NCBI RefSeq assembly: GCF_037975245.1
Contig: NC_092567.1
Location: 23,836,376 to 23,900,375 of the forward strand
Length of the DNA: 64,000 nucleotides
Direction of reading: 5' to 3'
Source of the DNA: Apostichopus japonicus
Taxonomy: Eukaryota > Echinodermata > Holothuroidea > Aspidochirotida > Stichopodidae
A program made the position numbers and the translations under genes. Below, piece after piece: positions 1 to 11,800 of this stretch (the first letter of the stretch is position 1; every line of letters starts with the position of its first letter). A model generated the notes under the pieces. That model had not been told where the DNA came from and did not search any database. It saw only the letters and a list, made by a program, of their open reading frames with translations.

Positions 1-49
1 GAATCTACAGTTTCGCCCCTCCCTTGGCAAATTCCTGGCTACGCGCCTG
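1..49 (-). mobile_element. End of a hAT-like miniature element, cut by the window edge
   Basis: Read on the minus strand this begins CAGGCGCGTAGCCAGGAA and continues into a stretch that matches the start of the element at 3078 almost base for base over about 45 bp. It is therefore the terminus of another copy of that family in opposite orientation. The rest lies outside the window, so no target duplication can be tested. Confidence 0.6.
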
Positions 50-232
50 ACTTTCCAAAGAAAAAAAGAAGGGAAAAAAGTGTCTATTCTATGAAACAAA
101 ACAATGCTATTATCTCCCCCGTAGGACCTCTCGTGAGGTCGATCAGCGGTTAAACTCCTTTTTGTTGTATCTATGGATATATGTGTTACTGTAGTGTTAG
201 TGTAGCCTACTGTGGTATAGTACTACATTGTG

Positions 233-425
233 ATCGCTTCTCGGCCTTTCGGCTAAGATCATGTGTAGTATCTGTTCCCTTTCGAGGGGAATGGTGATGC
301 ACACCCGACGATGATCAAACAGTCACAATCCCGATGCAAGGGGGACTGGAGTTGAGAGCGGATCAGTCGTTCGGTAGTTTGGTTTCGTGCCCAGGTTCTT
401 TCCTGGGCGACTTTTTCTTAAAAAG
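233..425 (+). mobile_element. SINE with a U2 snRNA head
   Basis: Bases 233-277 match the first 45 nt of animal U2 snRNA at 43 positions and begin exactly at U2 nucleotide +1. After 277 the similarity stops. The body (about 295-400) recurs without U2 at three other places in this window. Near the 3' end GCCCAGG and CCTGGGC form a perfect hairpin (about 391-415). The insert is flanked by TACATTGTG (224-232) and TATATTGTG (426-434), an 8-of-9 target-duplication match, so it looks retrotransposed. U1/U2-headed SINEs (SINEU) are known from crocodilians; whether this family is catalogued is unknown to me. It is not a functional U2 gene, because the branch-site-pairing region is followed by unrelated sequence. 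Confidence 0.75.
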
Positions 426-1654
426 TATATTGTGATTGTATGTCAATAAACCATAGAAATTAAATTTCTATGCAATAAACAGAACTGCACCAGACCCTGG
501 ACTGTACACATGTCCTCTCTCTCTCACTAGGTCCCTACAATACCATGATCAATATATAAAATATAATGAAATTGAAATATATCAGGTTTAATTGTGAACA
601 AGTCGGAGACTAGTATTACCAGGGAGTTGTTATGGAACCACTCCCTGGTATTACGACGGTATTTGTGATTGACACTGCCATTACCTACACGCGCTCAAAC
701 TTCATGTACCTGTGAAAAACGCATACAAAATTTTGGTTTGAAAAATTACTGACGCATGTACTTGAAGGCAGGTTTAACCAAAACTAACATGATCACCGCT
801 AGCTGACGAAACCAATGTGACGTAACGCACGTGACCTATGGAATGCCAAAAGGAAAAAATTATATGATGATCGTGTCAAAGTAACTTGTGAAAACGAAGT
901 AAAAGTACAAAAGTATGTCGTTTGTAGCATACATGGTGGAGGTGTCTGTTAACAAGTCTTCGTATTTCGATAATCAAATCAAGTTACATAATAATGTGTT
1001 ACATTTACGTATGGGATGATTCTTTTTATAGTTATCACGGTGAGGGGTATATGTAAGTTGCTGTTTCGTGTGGTAATATTTCTACACACTTGTATACCCT
1101 ATCATTATTAATGCAAATTATTGGCAAAGCAACTTCTGCGGAATTCACGAATGGCATATGGTAAGCTCGTACATGAAGTTTATACAGATATATTCTGGAT
1201 TTTGTTTCTTTCCCTACACCACAACATAATTTTCCTAGTGATACTAATTATGGAAGTATAAATTATGCCAATACAACCCTGCTGGGGGGGGGGGGGCAGC
1301 GTAACTTTATAAGCAAGGGCTGTTTTTCGTCATTGCAGAATCACTCATCCCAGCGTAACTAATAGCAACACATGTTTATGCCTACTCAACTGTGTATGCC
1401 AGCATGACGAGCTGTTTTATCCCATGCATGTGAACACAGTAAAAGTAAAATGTTTTAGAGCCTTGCGTTACTATCTATCACAACATAAAATTACTCCCAG
1501 GCACAGCTTTAAACAATTCTTTCTCTGAAATGGAGCAAGATTTTTCTTGCAGGTAGCTGTTCTGGGGAGAAGTGTATAGACCCACATCATCACATCAAAC
1601 AAGAAAATACGGGTGCTTAAGTCATACATGTAAAACCAATAATGATATCGATAG
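426..1654. other. Non-coding stretch, no gene seen
   Basis: AT-rich sequence with no open frame worth reporting and no recognised repeat, apart from a G-homopolymer run near 1284. Confidence 0.5.
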
Positions 1655-1800
1655 CAGGCGCGTATCCAGGATTTTCAAATCCGGGGGGCGCGAATTACTA
1701 TCTAAGCGGAGCGCCACCATCGGTTGGCGCGCAGCGTACAAGAAAATTTCTTGTTTTGAAACCCCCCAGATCACCGGAAACGGCACTTCTCGGGCTTGAA
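1655..1800 (+). mobile_element. hAT-like miniature element, 5' part with GC-rich core
   Basis: It starts CAGGCGCGTATCCAGG, the same terminus as the elements at 3078 and at the window start. It then carries the core with GCGGAGCGCCACC and GGTTGGCGCG that recurs at about 2410, 3133, 8600 and 36870. The 3' end could not be placed with confidence. Confidence 0.55.
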
Positions 1801-2345
1801 ATGACCAACCAGATGTACACTTTTTGCCTGAGAACCAAGTATTTCCTAATAGTTTTTTTTTTCCATCCATAACCTTTTTGAAGATTGTCAACCCGGCACA
1901 CATCATGTTCGACCTGATCGCATCTCCTGTGGGTCTTTGCTTTTGTAGGTGATTCTACGTCGCGGCCCACAATACCCGTCAGCCCCACTTTTCAAGGTTT
2001 TAAGCCCCATATTTGTTCAGAATTTGAAAATTCCCATTTCTCGTGAATAAACTCACTTGAAAACATACCCATAATGTTGTACAAAATTTCATCTATGGAC
2101 AACCAATATAGAAAAAACTTCCTTCAACCCCATCCAAAACTTCCTTGAACCCCTAACAGACCGGTCAAAATTGCACGAGTAGAGGGAAGTGTGATGTAGA
2201 TTTTCGAAAATTCAGACACAGTTAATTTATTGGTGTACAAATATTAAAACCTTAGATTATAAAACTTGGTTGAAGGAAATGAAAAAATAGCAGATATTTC
2301 CTTCAACCGAACACTATACACACATAGGCGTAGGAGGCGCGGCGG

Positions 2346-2722
2346 CAGTGGCGGAGCTAGGGGTATTGGTCAGAAGTGGCGAGAATGGTCTGAAGGGGCG
2401 CTTTCGACACTATCTAAGCGGAGCGCCACCACTGGTTGGCGCGTAGCGTACAGAAAATTTTTGAGTAAAGATACTCCCTAGATCGCCGGAAATGACCTTT
2501 TCCGGGCGTGGCTAATTTGCAGATAAACGAAGAATAAGGTGTCATCGCCAAATTACACCAACAAAATGTGACAAATGTCAATAAGTAGATGAGAGCGCAA
2601 TAAGAAAAGTCAATAATCTAGAATAAGTAAAAAGTGGTAAAGAGCTGAAAAAGGCGCCAGCAGTCCATTTGAGTCCGTCAGGGGGGCATCCGCCCCCTGA
2701 CCATATGGACGCTCCGCCACTG
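2346..2722. mobile_element. Non-autonomous hAT element, 377 bp, with 8-bp target duplication
   Basis: The two ends form a 12-bp perfect terminal inverted repeat, CAGTGGCGGAGC. The element is flanked by the direct 8-bp repeat CGCGGCGG at 2338-2345 and 2723-2730, the target-site length expected of hAT transposition. There is no transposase frame, so it depended on another element. The interior carries the GCGGAGCGCCACC core. It sits inside sequence (GGCGTAGGAGG before it) that resembles the start of yet another such element. Confidence 0.85.
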
Positions 2723-3077
2723 CGCGGCGGGGGTGCAGGCCCTAATTCGCCATTACTAATGTAAAAGAGAGTTTTGACATAATTGGACCTTCATGCTTTT
2801 TATACATCTACATGTGACATGTCGTTGTTTACATTAGCATCCCGCGGTATACTGCGCAATTTGAACGGACCGTACGGTACATGATGGCATGCGATGTAAT
2901 AACCGATGCTTGCTTATATGATATTGACATGAACACGTTGAACGCGCGCTTCGCGCGCGAAAATTTTTGGTTATTTTTTCAGGCAAGTCGGACAGTTTTG
3001 AGGCTTTTCATCCTGGAACGCCATTTTCATGCTCACTGATATGATGTGATATCTGCTGTTTGCGTTACAAATTCGAA

Positions 3078-3783
3078 CAGGCGCGTAGCGAGGAATTTGC
3101 CAAGGGAGGGGCGAAGCCTGTAGGCAAATTATCTAAGCGTAGCGCCACCATAGGCTGGCGCGAAGCGTACAAGCAAATTTTGGCCGAAAATGTCTCCCAG
3201 ATCGCTGGAAATGACACTTCCCAGGCCTTGTAAGTTGCCTCTAAGCACTTTCTATTTTGAAATTACTTAGCGGTATCATTTAAAAAAATGCTGAATGGGG
3301 GGGGGGGGGGGCGGGCGGTCGCCCCCATCCCAAAATGCGTCATGTTCCCCGACGACACGGTCGAGTTCGAGACCAGCCACAGTTGGTTTCATAGCACAAT
3401 TCTACACACGTGTTATGATAGACCATATATAGTATATATATAGATCATTAGTGAGAGAGGAAAATGGAAACGTCAAAAAATGGAGTTGTCGGTGTAAGGG
3501 GTAGGGTGAGTCACACTTTTACGAAATCATTGATCCGTCACTGGCTACCCTTCAGCGCTGTAATGATGTCACTGTTCTTCTTTCTCTTCACGGTGTCTTC
3601 GCGTTTTGCTTTTCCTCCCTCCTTTTCTCCTATTTCTCTCTTTCTTCTTTTTCTTTTCCCTTCCTTCCTCTCCTCCTCCTCTTTTTCCCCCTCTTTTTTC
3701 CTTTTTTCTTCTCTTTTTTTCTCTTCTCTTTTTCTTACCCGGGGGGCGCGCGCCCCCAACGCCCCCCCCTGGATACGCACCTG
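3078..3783. mobile_element. hAT-like miniature element with an internal polypyrimidine tract
   Basis: The left end CAGGCGCGTAGCGAGG and the right end, which reads CAGGTGCGTATCCAGG on the other strand, form an imperfect terminal inverted repeat. The GC-rich core is at about 3133-3240. The flanking octamers do not match, so either the target duplication has decayed or the two ends belong to different insertions. Confidence 0.6.
3609..3736 (+). repeat. Polypyrimidine tract
   Basis: About 128 nt made almost only of C and T. It lies inside the element at 3078-3783. The open frames through it on both strands are low-complexity artefacts. Confidence 0.8.
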
Positions 3784-4340
3784 GATAGTACATCACTACT
3801 TTGGTTATCGTTTTATCATAACGGTAAGGAAACGGTAGGAAACCCGTTCCGACGAAACTTATTTCGAATAATTCATAATACCATTATTATTATTTTTTGG
3901 GGGGAACATTTGTACAACAACAAAACTGCAGAGTAAGCACGAAAAGTAATGAACCCGTCAATATTCAAATGATGATTCTTCAAAGATACAAATATGGATT
4001 TATGAAGTCATATACATCTCGATTATTACGGTGACCCTTATCAGTAAACCTTCCTCCGATATCCTTCATATTTTGTCTACGACTCCGATTTAAGAGATAA
4101 TACAAATAGTAATGTCCACACACGTGAGAGTTAAGCGCTTGTAATGGCCGTGTGTCGTAACGAACAACAGGCTTTCGAAGAAACCGTGCACTGCCTGGTA
4201 CCGTTGTGGGTTGTCGGCCAAAAGAATCGAAATATTCCACGACGGTGCGGCCTTGTGGCACAAACAAGCTCGCCTAGGTGTTTTGTGATGCTATACGATA
4301 CAAAGCCTTTGATATTTCTTTCCTCAGATCGATCGTATAG

Positions 4341-4874
4341 TCACCCACGTCTCTTTGACAACTTATACACATCGTTGGCATCGTCCTCCTCCTCATCATC
4401 ACTTTCATATTTGTTCTTCAGACCATGGCGTAAAACCTTCGTCATGGCCTTATTGAGTTGGATCATGGTCATCCAAGTTTCTACCGCATTGTACACATTA
4501 TCACCCTCCTCCTCCTTGTCACTTTCGTCTTTGTTCTTCAGTCCATGATGTAATATCTTAGACATTGCCTTATTGAGTTCGAGCAAGTGCATCCAAGTCT
4601 CCACAGCATCATAAGTGCGTTCACCATCCTTGTCATCGTGATCGTCACCATCATCATCCTCACTGCTACTAGTACCGTCTGATGTTTCACTCGGCTCATC
4701 CGAACTATTATGTTCATTACTTCCCTCAGTATCCACCAGGTCGTCGTCCTCTTCACTGCGGTCATCGGTCGAATCACTTTCACGATGTTTGTATTTCACG
4801 CCGACACGACGCGTATTCACATAACGATCTTTACCATTCACACTGTCAGTGTCATCCTCGCTGTTAGTTACCAT
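4341..4874 (-). CDS. Acidic protein with a duplicated 40-residue repeat, function unknown
   Basis: A 177-residue single-exon frame on the minus strand, not matched to any family I recognise. The first ~85 residues are rich in D, E and S. Then come two copies of a repeat exactly 40 residues apart (about 88-115 and 128-155), sharing AVETWM, LNKAM and HGLKNK, each followed by an acidic linker. A third partial copy (DVYKL) precedes the stop. The repeats differ at many sites but keep the same amphipathic helix-like pattern, which argues for selection on protein. The start ATG has a good context (GCGATGG). No signal peptide or membrane segment is visible, so a nuclear or cytoplasmic protein is possible. 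It could also be one exon of a longer gene or a recent gene relic. Confidence 0.5.
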   Translation of the reverse strand: MVTNSEDDTDSVNGKDRYVNTRRVGVKYKHRESDSTDDRSEEDDDLVDTEGSNEHNSSDEPSETSDGTSSSEDDDGDDHDDKDGERTYDAVETWMHLLELNKAMSKILHHGLKNKDESDKEEEGDNVYNAVETWMTMIQLNKAMTKVLRHGLKNKYESDDEEEDDANDVYKLSKRRG

Positions 4875-7600
4875 CGCCGCCTTTTGATTACTAGGGTGAA
4901 TGATGGATTCGTGTCGACGAAGATTGAAATGATCGACGAAGAATGAAAGACCGACGAAGATTTATTTCATATTTTACAACGAAATCTCATCTTGAGAGAG
5001 TGTGTACTCTTTTGTGTCATTCAACGCAATGAGAGCTATTAAACAAAAATGTGAATGATATACTTTTTGAATATATCAATATGAGCACATGCTCAATTGC
5101 TCATCTAAACGACTCTCTTTTGCTCACGGTGTGCTCTTTTGCTCTTTGAGTCACTCCTTTTGTGCTCGCGTGCTCATCAAATGAACCACATCATGCGTTT
5201 TTGTTTTGTTGCTAATTCTAATATGAGCACATGCTCAATTGCTCAGCTAAACGACTCTCTTTTGCTCACGGTGTGCTCTTTTGTTCTTTGAGTCACTCAT
5301 TTTGTGCTCATATTTAAAAAATGATATAATCCACGGTAAAGGTTCCAGTGAAAAAAATATCGTATGAATCCACGGAACTTGCTCCGGAGGTCCGACAAAG
5401 GGAAGAGAGAAAGTATCCCGGTAAATGAATCCGATTGGTCTATGTGTATCAAGTTTTATTTCGTGTATGTGGCACAGGCGAAAGATCCTCAGGTATGGGA
5501 CCAATCAAGCCTGCTCGTGCAATGTATCAGCCAAAAACGCAATCGACTTGGTTACTTTTCAGCCATGACGCACTTTTCCCGCAATGCAGAGGATATCATG
5601 GTGTTACAAAAAAGTAGTCGAAGGTTTTCAAAGCCACCATTACCCGTGTGTGCTGGAGAGAAATGTATGTACACGATCAAAATTTGGCACAAAGTGAGAC
5701 TGTCCTACCTAAACCACTGTTTGAATACCCCCAATACTTTATCAAGTACTATTTGAGCGCCCCTCCTCCCTGAAGACTTTTTGACCTTCTGCCCCTTTCC
5801 CCTCTTGAAAACGATCGATCGGGATCATTGTCTGTCACCGGTCTAAGACTCCAACACACACAATGAGGCATTATCGATCCTTGGGTGAGACTTGGTATGT
5901 ATACGGTGCACATATACGTAGTGTATATAGTGTATTTGTATAACACTGTGTGAGCTATAGGCACAACGTATGGGACCATCATAACCCATGTTTGGATCAT
6001 CCTTATTTTGGATTACTGGCTGTTATTAACCAGGTAAGGTTTTTAGTACAATTTAAAGTTCTTGGGCGGTTCCCCAGTGAAACATTAGTTTCTCTGTAAC
6101 TTGCTATTTCCCTCTCTCGGAAAAAGTCAACACTAACATATTTGTTTCTTTCCTAGAATTTTGTAGTACTACGATAGGACGAACACACTTATTTGATGTC
6201 TAAAGAGGTATTAAACGATGGTAAAATGGACCTAAAAATACAGTGAGGTTTACAAGGAAGTTACATTTTACTTGAGTCGTATGGTAAAATGGACCTCAAA
6301 AACACCTTTGTGTACTATAAATATTGTGCTTAATACTATACACACAGCTAGCGTATATTTGAATATGTTTTTTTTTTATTAGTCCTAAGTATCAGATAAT
6401 GTAGACTATATATAGATATTTATTCGGGTATATATCTCTTTTTTAAAGTATGGGAGCCGCGGGCGGTACATGATAGAAGAAAATATAACTGAACTAGCCT
6501 AAATGTATTAAATTAACCAAACTCTTAAATTACACTAATGCCAAATGGCCTACCACTATAGACTAAGCCTATGCGTAGCCTACTTTAGAAATAAGATAGA
6601 AGACACAATGCATGTTTAAGGAGAGAGATGAGCCTGTTCTTTCTGGGATATTTGATAACCCTTTGCAGAGTCGGTTAAAAAAATAAAAAAAAGTTCTGAT
6701 CATCTTTAGTCTGACAAGATCTTCGATGGTTTCTTCGTCCTCCTAAATGTCCTCATCTACCATGGTGGGTTTCCGGGAACATTTCGGCAAGTGTCTCTAT
6801 GAAGACATTCTATTCTTTTTCCGTTATCCTCTGCTCCTTCAGGCTCCCGCTCCTCCTCCACATGCCTCAAATACCCAACGGTTAAATACAAATGCAGGCC
6901 ACCGGGTGATTTACAAATTGCGTTGGTGTGTCAAAACCTTGACAACAAAAGACACAATATGCTCTTGCTAGCCATCTTCGAGGCTATAGCTCAAATGATG
7001 TGATCTCCACAGAGATATCGTCTTATATGGGGTTCCAAATGTTAATAGCGTTTAGTGTGTACCCCACAGTGTAAGTATAGGCAATGACTAGTTTCAAAAA
7101 TACCACCAAATCATGTCTAGCACCATATACAATTACATCATTTTTCTAATGTAAGCTTTTAGGCTCCGCCCCCAATTCTTATGTAACATGAAATTTTATG
7201 TAAATGAGCAATCGATGACATCCCATCATATTCACCACGTGTTCCCGTTTCATTCTTCAATCAGAGCTCATGCATGTCGAACACTTCATAAGGACCCGCC
7301 ATTTTGAGATCTCATCCATTCTACAATCACCATGCCACAAACAAAATTGTATAATTACTTTCCGATTATCATCAGAGATGATGAAGAAATACCGCACATG
7401 TTGTCGACGGTCCCATCGGAAGCGGATCATGATATCATGTTGTTGGACTTGAAGCATTAGCACTCACGATACTGGACACTGATTTCATGCTATCTATACC
7501 GGGGAACTTCCTGTCCATACCTAGCCTCCAAGAATTGTGGAACATACTCCAAAATGACTTATTTTCGTGATAAAGTGTTTTCATTGTACGACCAGTGAAC
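4875..7600. other. Non-coding stretch with one direct repeat
   Basis: Besides the duplicated segment at 5079-5310, I see only unrelated AT-rich sequence. The 130-codon plus-strand frame at 5364-5756 has no recognisable domain and is not called. Confidence 0.4.
5079..5310. repeat. Two ~90-bp direct repeats rich in GCTC/GAGC
   Basis: The segments at about 5079-5172 and 5221-5310 are nearly identical. Each begins ATGAGCACATGCTCAATTGC and contains several inverted GAGCA/TGCTC pairs, so each can fold into small hairpins. About 50 bp of unrelated sequence separates them. Confidence 0.75.
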
Positions 7601-8820
7601 ACTTGTCAAGGATCATCATCTCATTCCTCTTGTAATCGTGAAACACACACAAAAAAGGAAGCTAACACATGTTTTTCTCCGATATGAAAGAGGATTCAAA
7701 TATAGCATTGGTTCCTGTGATGAAGGAGGACCACGGACTTGTTCGAGGAGTTACGCCTTCATTTCCATGACGTGTGATGGGACATTCTCTAAAATGACTC
7801 ATTTTCGTGGTGGAGTGAATTTACCATTCGAATGGCGAACACTTTTCAAGGAGCACATTGTGGAGATATCATTCAATTCAGAAGTACAAAAAAAAAAAAA
7901 AAACGCTACCAATGTTTTCTTGCGATATGAAAGAGGGTTCAACTGCATAGGCGTACGAGGCGGGGGGCATGAGTTGTTATTTGTTTTGTGACATTAATAT
8001 TAATATAGGACTAATGATTTTCTTTATTTAGCATCATGATGCCCGAATATTTCCGTGTAACACCACCGTAAGCGCAGCTCATCTGGGCTACCACGTTTTT
8101 TGCACTATCGCCCAAAATTAACTGTATACCTGGACATCACCGACATGAGTGTATATAAGAAACATTTTTTTCATGGATGGTGGGGGGGGGGGGGGGAGGG
8201 AGTGCCTACAAGCCTAGAAGTACAGGTCCATCATATTCTTTGTTATTTTTTTTTATACTTTTTGTGTGACTGAGACAAATTGCAGTCCCACCCGACCCAG
8301 TGACATTATCCCGCCTACGTGTCGTTGAACAATGTATGTTTTTTCTGGAAGTATAGCTGAGTACTGTGTTAAAATAATAAATACGGTAACTAAATAGGAG
8401 CTTAACAAATATACTGTCCTATTTTTCCCCTTCAAAGTGATGTTACCATTTTTTCTTCATCTAATTTACCAAATTTTTGGGGAAGTGTAAATTTCTAAAC
8501 GTGAGATTATAAAATAAAGAATGTTTAGATGCAACTTGCAAGGCCTCAGAAGTGCCATTTCCGGCAATCTGAGAGGCATATTTTGCCAAAAAATTTCTTG
8601 TACGCTACGCGCCAACTTATGGTGGCGCTCCGCTTAGATAGTGTCACGGGAACTTTCGGGCACAAAACTTTCTGCCCCCAAACTGTAATGGTCCCGTACG
8701 CTTATGTTCAACTGTACAATTGATTCCTGTGTTGAAGGAGGACCACTGGCTTCCTCGATGATGTATGACCGAGCTGTCCTCAGATTTGTCACTACCTAGC
8801 TTCCAGGAGATATGAATGTG
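7480..8820. repeat. Diverged local duplications
   Basis: Blocks recur with moderate divergence: AAAATGACTYATTTTCGTG (about 7552 and 7792), CGATATGAAAGAGG (about 7680 and 7922), and a TTCCTGTG-to-GAAGGAGGACCAC block (about 7711 and 8726). This points to old duplication of a unit of several hundred bp. No coding potential was recognised. Confidence 0.45.
8527..8690 (-). mobile_element. Minus-strand copy of the GC-rich-core miniature element
   Basis: On the minus strand it carries the TCTAAGCGGAGCGCCACC core followed by GTTGGCGCGTAGCGTACAAG and the GGAAATGGCACTTC block, in the same order as the copies at 1700, 2410, 3133 and 36870. Ends and target duplication were not resolved. Confidence 0.6.
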
Positions 8821-11800
8821 TGGATCATAGACGGATCATATACGGAAAATAGGTGTTTGTTTGGGAACCAAGTGTGATACTTACCTTTATTTGTTGCCCC
8901 ATGGACTCGTGAACTTTAAAAAAGACATGATACCTTGTATGCTCACTGTGTTTTTCATTTTCTACTCCCAGTTGAAAACTACCAATACAACATATGGATG
9001 ACTGCATCTTCGGTAAAGTACATTTTATTGGTTAGATTGAGATAATGTTTCTATTTTAACTTTTACATTAAGATTAATTTTAATCTTCTTATAACTTTAC
9101 AATGTTTGGGATGAAAAATTAAAAAAAATTATTTTAAATGAAGTGTTTTCTACAATTGACATACATTTTATGAAATGTGTTTAGCGATGCAACTTTTATC
9201 TTTATTTTTTAACTTTATTATTTACAAAGTGACGTTTTATGAACTGTTCGGTGCAACGTTTTTTAGTTTCAGATCAAGTGAAACTTTTAGGAAAAGTTTT
9301 TCTAAGTGACTAAAATAATTTTAATTCGTTTACTTTAAATGTTTGATAGCCTATTTCACATTTATGAATAAATTTAAGTATGCGCGACATGTTCGAAGGT
9401 GACTTCTATGAATTTTTTCGTGATGAAGAAAAGTTTTGAAATCATGAAATCGCTTGTTGTCACTGAAGTTTAGTTTTATAAAAACTTTTACATTATTTAG
9501 TAAAACACTTTGTAATTTACGTTCTCTTATAGCCAAATTAAATTCATTTAATAAAATATGCTAGCTAAAAATTCACTATTCATTTGATTAAAAAGTGTTA
9601 TCATTGCAATTAAAGTTTTTGTAACTGTCGTTTCCCAAATGACGTGTCATGAAATGTTTTTTAGTAAAGTTTCATATCCTTTGAAAATGACAAAAGAGGT
9701 TTCGTATTCTAAAAGTCTCGTGCTGCATGCATGGCAAATGGTGGATACCTCTGCGGCTCTGTCAGTACCTTTCAATATTCAATACAGTGTTTTTCTCATA
9801 TTTAGATAGTGTGTTTGTGTATAATTGTGTACTATTTTTTTTGGAAAATCGGTCCCCCCGCTACAATACCGCGCAAAATCCTAAAGGATAGGTTAAGACC
9901 AGGAGAACATTGAGTTTCATTGTCTACTGAGTGCGAATATAGCAAACGGACGATGATCTTAGGGGCTAGTACTTGTTTGCCTCAAACAGAAATTGATCGC
10001 TATCCTACCTAAAGGACGAGCGCTATTGTTATTGTCACTAAAGCGCACTATTGACTTATCCTTTTGTTAATATATTTTCTTGTTTGATGTGAAGATATGA
10101 TGAACTCGAATAAATTGAAACATTTGTTAAAAAATGATGCTTTGTTTTCATTTTGACATGCCTGTCTGGCTAGGAGGGAGAAAGGGTTGATGAGGAGGTG
10201 GGATCATATTGATTCTATCTTACGGAGCTTTAGCGAAGGACCCTTGTGTCCAGAATCGCGCTATATCGGTTCCCCGTGTCTATTTTGTCCTAGTTCGGGT
10301 CCCCCTGTCCATTTTGCCCTAGTTCCGGTCCCACTTGACGTCCTATATCGGGTCCCCCTTGTCGATTATGCCCCGGTTGGTTTATCGGTTATGCCCCTGT
10401 TGGGGTCTATACACTACTCTGGGGAGATGTTCTTACATGCTAAAGATCTGATTGAACTCCCAAGTTATTTAACAGATAATTTAACTTATTCAATTCCCTG
10501 TAATTGTACCTAACGTCACTAATGAATATGCAAATATTAATATGGAAATAGTTTATACTACCACATCTATCGCCAGAAACACAAATAAAATCGGTTTGTC
10601 TCGACATTAAGGACTTTCCATTTAGAAACAAATATCCACTTCATACTCAGTAAACTTCACTCAATTAAAACCAAACTATTTAAACTAAACAAAGTCTAAT
10701 TACCACCTCATGTACATCTCACAAACTACAAACATTTGTATTGATGACAATAACAAATACGCAACTAGATATTATATGACCTTACACCAACACTATATTA
10801 CTCTCAAGAATCTTCGGAAAGTAATAAGTAAGACAAGCCAAGTACATAATTAACATCAAAGCAATTAATTATCCTTCAGAAAGTGAAATGCAGCTTAAGG
10901 AAGGAGCGGGGTCTCCACAGTTATGCCCTCAGATGTTAACCTATAATCAACAATGTCCTTAATAATAACTCATCAGCCCTACTCAATACCAAGTATCACC
11001 AGAGTCCTCTTCATCCACTTAAATCATTCCACTTTGGTACAAACAGGATCAAGAAAAAGATGAAATTCCTGTCTCCAAATTAAACTAAATAAATGCTGCA
11101 CTGCAATTGCAAGTGCACGCTACACAATAGCTCTTCTCTCTGTGACGTCAGCTGGTACATATTTGCAGAGGGAAAAAAATGATGTCAGACTTCACAAATT
11201 TACTCAAATGATATACAACTTGCATGAATTGTGTAATTATGAATTTTTCGAAATTCCCGATTCCCGCTTCTTTTTGTATTCCGTCAAAATTAGCCTTGCA
11301 AGTAGTTGTGATGGTATTTGTAGTAAAATGCACTCAAAATTAACGAAAATACATCTGAAATTCCTTCTCTGAACTATACCACCAAGTACAAATTTGCCCC
11401 CCCCCCCACCAAAGCCCCCTCCCTCACTCGACAAAGACTACCCACTTTCAGAACTTTTATTACATTTATTACTAATGTAACATGGAAACCGGCGTGTAAA
11501 TAGTATGGTGCATCTTAAATGATGACTATAGGCCCAATCTTAGTCTTGATTTGGAATTGTCCAGAAAAGGGGTGGGGGATGCTGAAGTGCTAGAAATGTT
11601 TCTTCAGCTACACTAGCTGGTTTCAAGATATACATATTTAAATCATGCTTAATTATGCTAAATCTCTGGAATATTAAATTGCTAAATGAGATCTGCTCCT
11701 CAGTCCATGCCTAACTGTTATTTTTTTTCTTATCCATTAATTGTTTTATCAATTCTTATAACTCAACCAAAACAATATGTTCTTTGAACTTCTAATGAAC

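Noticed and set aside
233-425. A functional U2 snRNA gene
   Set aside because: Only the first 45 nt match; the Sm site and 3' stem-loops of U2 are absent and the insert has SINE features.
3464-3838. Plus-strand 124-codon frame and its minus-strand shadows
   Set aside because: Composition follows the polypyrimidine tract; low-complexity frames inside a mobile element.
5364-5756. Plus-strand 130-codon frame
   Set aside because: No domain, no repeat structure, no supporting splice or start context beyond chance.
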